DNA from: Hemibagrus wyckioides
Taxonomy: Eukaryota > Chordata > Actinopteri > Siluriformes > Bagridae
Direction: 5' to 3'
NCBI RefSeq assembly: GCF_019097595.1
Contig: NC_080729.1
Span: forward strand, 4,434,417 to 4,498,416
DNA length: 64,000 nucleotides
How positions within the stretch are numbered: the stretch's first letter is position 1; each line of letters opens with the position of its first letter. Positions 57,110 through 64,000 of this stretch are shown here, in pieces. Under the pieces are notes generated by a model that worked only from the letters and a program-made list of their open reading frames with translations, made no database searches and was not told the origin of the DNA. The translations under genes and the position numbers were made by a program.

Positions 57110-58010
57110 CAATATTCAGCATCATGGCATGTTAGGGCTCAGATTGTGTGAAATATTGTGTTTGAAGAGAGATACAGAAAGAAAGAGAAAGGGGCTGTTA
57201 GGTTGTTGGGGTAACTCCCCCCACATTCCCTCTTAGTCGGTTATTTTTAGTCAGGGAGCGATTGAGGTTCTACTTTCCTGGATTTCTCCAGAGAGTCACA
57301 TTACCTCGATCCCACCAGGCAACTGCTCAGCATCAATACAGTCGATCTGTATTTCCACTTGGCTTAATAACTTGTTCCTGTGCTCTTTAAATAAGTTAAT
57401 GCACAAAATAAACAAGACACTTGCTAAGTTCAGTCCCAGAGGACCACAACACGGCAGAGTTCACTTCTTCGCCTGCTTTATTATACCTGATTCAACTTGT
57501 TTACTAATTATCAAGCCCAGCGAGAGGTTAATCATGTGGAAGAGCGTGTCTCAGATCCACTTTACAAAGCCAAAGAGAGGAACCTGGAGATTAACTTATC
57601 CTGCTGTTCTTCTTCTTCACTAGCTAACTCTAGCGTCACCCTTTGATTTCGAGTTATTAGCATTAAGGCTAGCTAAAAAAAAAAAGACAGATTCTTTCTT
57701 TCATATGAATTAGGGTTAGTTGTAGTTGTATAGCGCTAGCTGGCTCGAAATAGCTAGCTTAGCTGCATTTTAAGCATGAACGATACCTGCTACTATTTCA
57801 CTTGCTCGTCAATGTGTGAAATATTTGGAACATCTGTGTATTAATAAATATTTCATTTACTTTAATGGATGTCATTCCTGCTTTCTACGCTAGCATGGTA
57901 TAAATTCTTGCATTGTTTAGTTTTCCTTCTGATGTAAAAGTAGTAATGTCATCTAGCTAAATCTGAGATAAAGAGCTGTAAGGATGGACAGATATGCTTT
58001 GTGAAATGGA
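57110..58010. other. intronic stretch, nothing definable
   Basis: Balanced to AT-rich unique sequence. The open frame at 57372-57623 has no recognised similarity. Several GCTAGC/TAGCTAG clusters occur at 57620-57760. Confidence 0.55.
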
Positions 58011-58018
58011 AATGAGGA

Positions 58019-58180
58019 TGTGTGTGTGTGTGTGTGTGTGTGTGATAGTAAAAGGGAAAAAGAGATGCACTGTACTAGCTCTTTGTGAGTCGTGACCCCC
58101 CTGCTAGCTCGTGACCCCCCTGCTGGCTCTTCTCTATCGCTGATTTGTATGCATGTGTGTGTGTGTGTGTGTGTGTGTGA
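58019..58180 (+). repeat. two (TG)n runs and a short duplication
   Basis: TG at 58019-58044 and 58153-58180. Between them GTGACCCCCCTGCTAGCTC is followed by GTGACCCCCCTGCTGGCTC. Confidence 0.9.
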
Positions 58181-58299
58181 AGAGCAACTCAGTGTCTGGG
58201 TTAGAGAGAATAGAGAAGCTGAAAAAAAACAATCCTCTATAGTCCTGATGAAACATGAAACATGTAGCACGCAGGATCGGATCGATACTTTGCGCTTTA

Positions 58300-59400
58300 T
58301 TCTACGGCACCGAAGTCGGCAGCGATGTCCGTGGTGTTGATTTGGCGTGAGCTAATCTACTGTGATCGCTCGTCCCTGGCCTCTTTTCTCTCTGACTGAT
58401 GGACGAGACTGAAACCGGGTGTTAAACATCGACCGTCCCTCCGAGTGCGGCTTTGATCCAATTTGCTCATTTTTTCCACCATTAAACTGCACGCTTTGTC
58501 CTTTATATGTCCTAGCGTCCTCTCCTTATGTCTTTATCGCCTTTCTGTCTTCCTCTGTCACTATTAACTGTTTGCATCAAAGTCTGCTCCGTCTATTTCT
58601 TCCTCCATGCATCTCTAGTGTACTGCGAGGTGTGCTCATCACTCACAGAGCTGGTTACGGGCTATGCTCAGGAGAGAAAGGAAGACGCCGGAAAAGCTCT
58701 CCGCCTCTCTCTTTGTGTCTCTCACACCTGAACAAGGGCAAAGACACCACAGCGGGCAAAGCCACACCTACACTCTCGCTTTCACGCCGACGCTCCTGGC
58801 ACGGCTGCGAGCATATGGGGGAAAAAAAAAATGTGGAGCCAGTCTACCGTGGTGCATTTTCAGTGCTTATTGAGATGAGACAAGGTCAGACAGGATGATT
58901 TTTTTAATTTTTTTTCCCTGGTAAAATTCATTACTTGTAAACGCAGATTGCGATAGGATAGCTTCACGAGATCTGTTTCATGAGTATGGAGCCCATATTG
59001 CATTTTAAAATGAGAAATCTGATGGATTAGGTCGCCATGGTGACGTTGACGACATACTGGCGTCACTGGTATTGCGACACGGATATCATTAGCTCGCGTT
59101 ACTTTGAATAAAACTCTCTGTGGCCTCGAAATATCGTACTGATTATGTTAATTCGTTTAAGCATACCTGTCGTCTCAGCATCATACACACGCATGCTAAA
59201 ATTTACAGTTTGCTGAAAGAAACATCTGACTATAGGGGGGGCGGAGCTATCACAGCATTACCCAATACTGGAAAAGGATTTTTCAGATGGATCGAAGGCG
59301 CGGCAGGATAGTGATCTGTAACCTAGGAAAATCTTCACACGTCAGATTTGTTTCACGTTTACCAAAAGAAATTAAAATAAATAAAAATTCAAGCACCCAT
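58300..59400. other. intronic stretch, nothing definable
   Basis: Unique sequence with several open frames of 60-160 codons on the + strand (for example 58419-58898) that show no recognised domain and lack supporting context. Confidence 0.5.
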
Positions 59401-59423
59401 TGTTGCTTCAGGTGTGTGGACAC

Positions 59424-59493
59424 AGTTAGATTAGATTAGATTAGATTAGATTAGATTAGATTAGATTAGATTAGATTAGATTAGATTAGATTA
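59424..59493 (+). repeat. (TTAGA)n microsatellite
   Basis: About 13 units of GATTA. Confidence 0.96.
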
Positions 59494-59605
59494 GGTAGGA
59501 TGGTACCTTGTGTATTTAGATATTAAGGTGACTTTGTGCTGTTTAGTTTTTACTACAACTTTTATTGCCCAGTTAAAGAGTTGCATCAAAACATATTTTG
59601 TAAAA

Positions 59606-59790
59606 ACATTTAATTTAATTTAATTTAATTTAATTTAATTTAATTTAATTTAATTTAATTTAATTTAATTTAAATTAAATTAAATTAAATTAAATTAAAT
59701 TAAATTAAATTAAATTAAATTAATTTAATTTAATTTAATTTAATTTAATTTAATTTAATTTAATTTAATTTAATTTAATTTATTTTGGTT
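59606..59790 (+). repeat. (AATTT)n array that reverses orientation twice
   Basis: AATTT units switch to AAATT at about 59672 and back at about 59720. Each switch point is a palindrome (for example AATTTAATTTAAATTAAATT), so the array can fold on itself. Confidence 0.95.
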
Positions 59791-59882
59791 AATTAATTGG
59801 TATCCAAATATTTTTTCCTTAAACTGTGAGCAGATTTTTCAGCAGTTAATCATTTTTGTATAATTAATATTAATATCAAGTC

Positions 59883-59887
59883 TTTTT

Positions 59888-59957
<70 letters not shown>

Positions 59958-59985
59958 TTTCTTTCTTTCTTGATTGTCTCTCATT

Positions 59986-60029
<44 letters not shown>

Positions 60030-60046
60030 GATTGCCTCTCATTTTT

Positions 60047-60110
<64 letters not shown>

Positions 60111-60124
60111 GATTGCCTCTCATT

Positions 60125-60192
<68 letters not shown>

Positions 60193-60206
60193 GATTGCCT
60201 CTCATT

Positions 60207-60249
<43 letters not shown>
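59883..60249 (+). repeat. (TTTC)n array with TTGATTGCCTCTCATTTC spacers
   Basis: TTTC runs are separated by four copies of TTGATTG(C/T)CTCTCATT at about 59971, 60030, 60110 and 60192. The spacer is closely related to that of the 51.2-52.0 kb array. Confidence 0.96.
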
Positions 60250-60365
60250 GTGCTGGACTCCTCAGCTGCAACATCAGCCCCACCCCCTCTATCCACAAAT
60301 CCCGCCCCCCCCTTTTTTAATGCTTTACCCACTAATGGACTTTTCTCTGCAAATCCATTATAATA
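60250..60365 (-). mobile_element. repeat element copy 1 beside a TTTC array
   Basis: TGTGCTGGACTCCTCAGCTG, CAACATCAGCCCCACCCCC, ATGCTTTACCCACTAATGG and ACTTTTCTCTGCAAATCCAT recur at 62368-62485, again directly right of a TTTC array. The element therefore probably runs on the minus strand and ends in (GAAA)n. Confidence 0.7.
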
Positions 60366-60689
60366 ATCAGCAACAATTTCCAAATTCCTTCGTGTTAGCG
60401 CAGCTCCAGTTTGAAATTCCTGCCTTGAACCTTTAGCAGTTAGCCAAACTAGTGTATTATGAGAGGAATGAAGTTAGCGGCACACTGTCTGTACAGCAAA
60501 GCAAACAGCAAGTGGATGCACTGTAAGTAGAAATATCTCCACAACAAAAACCATAACGCAATGTCCTGACATACCATAGTACAAAAACTGCCAAAAGACA
60601 ACAACAACTAAAAAAATAAAAGGCTGAAGCAGTGAACCAAAGCCTTAAAACAACTGTCACTGTAATCAGCAGCAACCTCTGGAGTACAG

Positions 60690-61020
60690 GGCAATTTTCT
60701 CTTCACACAAGTCTTCGACCGACAGCTCAATTATATGAGCTCTGCTGCCAAACACAACCCTCCCATCTGCTTTGAAAAGCAATCATGTCCATTAAAACGG
60801 CCCATCTATGCCACGCTGTCACGGCCAGCTGCCTTTTTTTGAAAACAGAGTTCATTTTAACAACACATGGTCTTCCCTCATGTCCTCCTTCATCATTAGG
60901 AAAGCGAGATTTATGTTACTGGTGCACGCTGCTGTGCTCATTTAAACTTTTAGATAATAAAAATGATCGCGAGAAATGTCATAGAGCTTATTAGAAATGC
61001 TACGACTAACTTCTCTACAC
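60690..61020. other. unique non-coding stretch, possible conserved regulatory element
   Basis: Non-repetitive, balanced sequence with GCTCAATTATATGAGCTC at about 60725 (a near-palindrome with an ATTA core) and GAAAAGCAATCATGTCCATT at about 60773. No coding evidence. The assignment is textural only. Confidence 0.35.
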
Positions 61021-61132
61021 ATGACGGCCATTTTTGATATGAGCTCAACCCATCTGAAAGTGTTTTAGATGAAGAAGGGCATGATTTAGCATGATTTTTC
61101 TTTTGCTAATATTTTGAGAAAGTTAATGTTAC

Positions 61133-61602
61133 TGTCAGGAACAGCTGGACAGTTCCCTGCCAGGCCTGGAGAGGGCGTGGGCAGGTGAACCTCGCAAGCC
61201 TGCTTTTCTGTGTATTATGCCTTGCCTATTCTCCTGATCAGGTTGTATCACCTGTTCCCCTTTTCCCTAATGTTAATCCCTATAAATAGGGATCCTCTTG
61301 TGTCTGTCCTTGTCGGTCATTGTTTAATGTTTAGGTCACACGGTTATGTCAAGTTTGGTTTCGTTTTTGTTTAGTCAAGTTCAGGTTCATGTTTAGTTAA
61401 GTCTTGGTTTTGTTTTGGCCAACCATGCTATGACGCGAGTTAAGTTTTGTTTGTTCCCATGTCTTGTGTTTGTGTTTAAATAAAAGCAGCGCTTTGCTGT
61501 ATCATGTGTATGGGTCTGTCTTCTCCTGGCGTGCAAGTGAACACGCTACCACGAAGGTCCGCGTACGAGCCCCGCACAGGGCGGGGGCGCCCGGACGTGA
61601 CA
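61133..61602 (+). mobile_element. solo LTR of a retrotransposon (probably Gypsy-type)
   Basis: The 470-bp segment begins TGTCAGGAAC and ends GGACGTGACA, giving TGTCA/TGACA termini, and is flanked by the 5-bp target duplication GTTAC (61128-61132 and 61603-61607). It contains a TATA box in CCCTATAAATAGGG at about 61279 and a polyadenylation signal in TTTAAATAAAAGC at about 61477, in the order expected for a + strand LTR. No internal region, primer-binding site or second LTR is present, so it arose by LTR-LTR recombination. Confidence 0.92.
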
Positions 61603-61609
61603 GTTACAT

Positions 61610-62090
61610 CCTCTGAATTTTCTTGGTTATTATAAATAATTTAAACATAACATTAATAATAAACATTATTAATAATTGATAAATAATAATTATAAACAAT
61701 ATAATAATAATTTAAACATGACGTTTTATTTACAAGTTGCCTTTTCTTTAATTTTAAATAAATTTTATTTTCATTTTATTACCCATATTTATTCATATCC
61801 ATCCAATTGGTATCCATATATAAATTAAATAAATAAATAAATAATTTTATTTTATTAATTATAGTTTTTTTTTTAAATATTTAGATTCAAATTGCATTTT
61901 TATTTTATTTTAATTAATTTTTATTTCTATTTTCTATACCATTTTATTTCTGTTAAAGATTAATATTTAAATAATTTTCAGTAGTGCTACATTTATATCT
62001 TTGCAGAAGATCATTTTCCTTTTCAGTGTAACGAAAATAATTAAAAAGGAAAAAAAATGTGAATATGTTACAATAAACTTCATTAAATCT
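61610..62090. other. AT-rich intronic stretch, nothing definable
   Basis: The sequence is almost all A/T with AAAT and AATA runs. No feature was recognised. Confidence 0.75.
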
Positions 62091-62091
62091 T

Positions 62092-62152
62092 CCTTCCTTC
62101 CTTCCTTCCTTCCTTCCTTCCTTCCTTCCTTCTTTTTCACCCTGTCACTCCT

Positions 62153-62208
<56 letters not shown>

Positions 62209-62281
62209 GATTCCGTCCTTTCTTCCTTGAGTTGGTTGTTCCTTCCTTCCTTCCTTCCTTCCTTGCTTTCTTGAGTTGGTC

Positions 62282-62348
<67 letters not shown>

Positions 62349-62360
62349 TCCTTTCTTCTC
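62092..62360 (+). repeat. (TTCC)n and (TTTC)n arrays
   Basis: TTCC at 62092-62132, TTTC at 62151-62207, TTCC near 62240-62265 and TTTC at 62282-62352, with spacers TTGAGTTGGT occurring twice. Confidence 0.95.
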
Positions 62361-62367
62361 TCCTGTT

Positions 62368-62485
62368 AAACTGTGCTGCACCCCTCAACTGCAATATTAG
62401 CTCCACCCCCTACTACCCACAAACCCCGCCCCCCTTTGTAATGCTTTACCCACTAATAGACTTTTCTCTGCAAACCCATTAGATC
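62368..62485 (-). mobile_element. repeat element copy 2 beside a TTTC array
   Basis: TGTGCTGCACCCCTCAACTG, CAATATTAGCTCCACCCCC, ATGCTTTACCCACTAATAG and ACTTTTCTCTGCAAACCCAT match 60250-60365 in the same orientation. Confidence 0.7.
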
Positions 62486-62559
62486 CAATCAATAGCCAAA
62501 TGATTTTTTTTTTACTCTGTGGTAAATCCTCATCGAACTATAAGCAATCATCGTAACAA

Positions 62560-62960
62560 CATTTCCTACTCATCGATTTCACGCCGCCTTTTCCGCGTAT
62601 TTTAACATCATACATATTACACAAGGCTCCTTTTGGCGTCAAATATTGAAATGATATCACTCCACGCTGGCAAAGCGGCAATATATTTAGCACGACTATT
62701 CAGTAAATAACTACTCAGGGCAATAAAACGGAGCATTTGTTATTGCCAGGGTTGTTGTTTTTCCTCTTTTTTTTGGCAGACTTGATAAACTAGGTTATAA
62801 GTGTGGATCGATAAATAAAAACAAAAACACATAGTGAATACGATGCCGCTTTTTATTCAGAGCATAGATCTTTTACAGGAAAAGTGGCTAATCAAAGCTA
62901 TGTGTTTCCCAGAATGGGAGTATTTCTGTTTTTATGGTGTTTGGTGAACATTAATGCCCT
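62560..62960. other. unique non-coding stretch, possible conserved regulatory element
   Basis: Non-repetitive, balanced sequence including ACAAGGCTCCTTTTGGCGTC at about 62621, GCAATATATTTAGCACG at about 62678 (MEF2-like CTAWWWATAG relative) and GGGCAATAAAACGGAGC at about 62719. No coding evidence. Confidence 0.35.
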
Positions 62961-62999
62961 TTATTTATTCTTTATTTGCTTTATTTGAAGTTTCCATCT

Positions 63000-64000
63000 G
63001 CTGCTGGCAGAGTCTCCCTGAGCTTCTCTCACCATGCAACTCATGTATGTTCAATGCCACATCCCACACACTCACACTCAGAGCGCTGGAGAAAAGTGTT
63101 TGCACACATGTCTAAACTGTCCAGACCTCTTGACTTCAAATAGAAATACATCTCGAGGGAATGTGTATGCAGTTTACATTAAAACAAGCTGGTTTGTGTG
63201 TTGTCTTGAGGAATGAAGTGTTTGTATGTGTCAGAGGTACGGTATGGGTTTGATGCAGACGGTGTGTGTGGGTGTGTGTCTGTGTCTGTGTGTGTGTGTA
63301 GACATGATTAGATGGAACTTAATGTATATATTAGACTTTTTACAATTTTATTAAAAAAATTAAAGATGTGCCTCAAAACCTATTTTTAATTTTGTGTATT
63401 TTTATTCAAATATTATGATTTATTAAATGATTTTTTAAAAAAAACATTTTTATTTCATTTTTGATTGTTTATTTTCCAATTTATATACATTTTTTAATTT
63501 ATTATTTATATATTTTTTGTTTTATGTAATAATTTTACTTTATTATTTCTTTATTGGTGTCCATTTTTACCTACATTATTTAAATATTTTTAATTATTCA
63601 TTTTATTAATATTATTTTTAATTTATTTAAAAGTAATTTTAAAAAAAAAAAGTAATTAGTTTTAATATTATATTTACTGATATTTACTGATTCAGGTAAT
63701 ATTCCTTTCCAATCTACATTGATTTTATTTAGCCTTAAAATATATATACTATGAAATTCTTTTCAGTAGGACTACATAATTTTTTAGCATTTATAGCATA
63801 TGGATCACAGAAAATAATAATAGTAAAAAAAATAAAAAATAAATAATCGCTTTCCTAAGCAAAGAAAATCCTGAGAAACAAAATCATAATTTTTTTTTTA
63901 TTGGGATTCTTTCCTTCTTTCTTTCTTACAGGTTAATTAAATTGAAATAAATAAATAAATAAATAAATATCTTAAAAATAAATCATTAATTTTATTTAAA
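63000..64000. other. intronic stretch, mostly A/T
   Basis: TG-rich at 63258-63298, then strongly AT-rich to the end, with (AAAT)n at 63947-63968. No exon or transposon end was recognised. Confidence 0.7.

Larger units (their letters stand above)
18163..64000 (-). other. mbnl1: probable partial large intron upstream of exon A
   Basis: The acceptor at 18163-18170 (TTTCGCAG on the minus strand) requires an upstream exon with finger 1 and the first cysteine of finger 2. Reading to 64000 on the minus strand I did not see such an exon, so I infer one intron of at least 45.8 kb continuing past the right edge. A very long first coding intron is normal in MBNL genes. Untranslated or alternative first exons could be hidden here. 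The repeats inside it are listed separately. Confidence 0.65.

Noticed and set aside
58419..58898. 159-codon plus-strand open frame
   Set aside because: No similarity to a known protein, overlapping frames are equally open, and it lies within an intron on the opposite strand.
18163..64000. First coding exon of mbnl1 (zinc finger 1)
   Set aside because: Looked for the finger 1 cysteine pattern and FAHPSKSC-like coding on the minus strand and found no match, so it is not annotated. A search program could still find it.

Overview
The window is non-coding-rich vertebrate nuclear DNA, almost certainly from a teleost fish. The evidence is split exons with GT-AG borders, several Tc1/mariner families, tRNA-headed SINEs with fish-type tails, a solo LTR, and very heavy microsatellite content. 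The SINE types resemble those I remember from catfish and other otophysans, but the species cannot be fixed by eye.

Only one real gene is supported: a muscleblind-like splicing regulator on the minus strand, best matched to mbnl1. Three internal coding exons are visible, all in phase 0 and separated by introns of about 8 kb. They are exon A (17992-18162, second half of zinc finger 2 plus linker), exon B (9600-9800, proline/alanine linker) and exon C (976-1215, zinc fingers 3 and 4). I could not find the first coding exon (zinc finger 1 and the start of zinc finger 2) to the right of 18162. About 45.8 kb of the window is therefore probably the large first coding intron, and the later exons lie beyond the left edge.

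Layout on the + strand. 1-975: intron with a SINE. 976-1215: exon C. 1216-9599: intron with a 1 kb (GA)n block against the exon, a retroelement tail, and two Tc1 remnants. 9600-9800: exon B. 9801-17991: intron with an internally deleted Tc1 element and a SINE. 17992-18162: exon A. 18163-64000: intron. Its main contents are a 2.3 kb 26-bp minisatellite (21.25-23.59 kb), a SINE tandem array (25.7-26.4 kb), GA arrays (27.8-28.8 and 31.0-31.4 kb), a SINE with an expanded ATCC tail (32.0-32.8 kb), a MITE with a third internal end (36.9-37.3 kb), a GGT/GAT array beside a LINE 3' end (40.8-42.1 kb), a 40/48-bp minisatellite (45.1-46.1 kb), TTTC arrays (48-52 and 59.9-62.4 kb), a CpG-rich island (50.6-50.9 kb), a tandem duplication (53.8-54.5 kb), a GTGAAGTTA-type degenerate repeat (56-57.1 kb), and a solo LTR with a 5-bp target duplication (61.1-61.6 kb).

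There is no gene cluster or operon and I see no undescribed protein system. The most interesting points are: (CT)n microsatellites acting as polypyrimidine tracts of two mbnl1 exons, microsatellites growing from retroelement tails, higher-order structure in the minisatellites, a CpG-rich island deep in the intron, and several unique stretches that look like conserved regulatory DNA.
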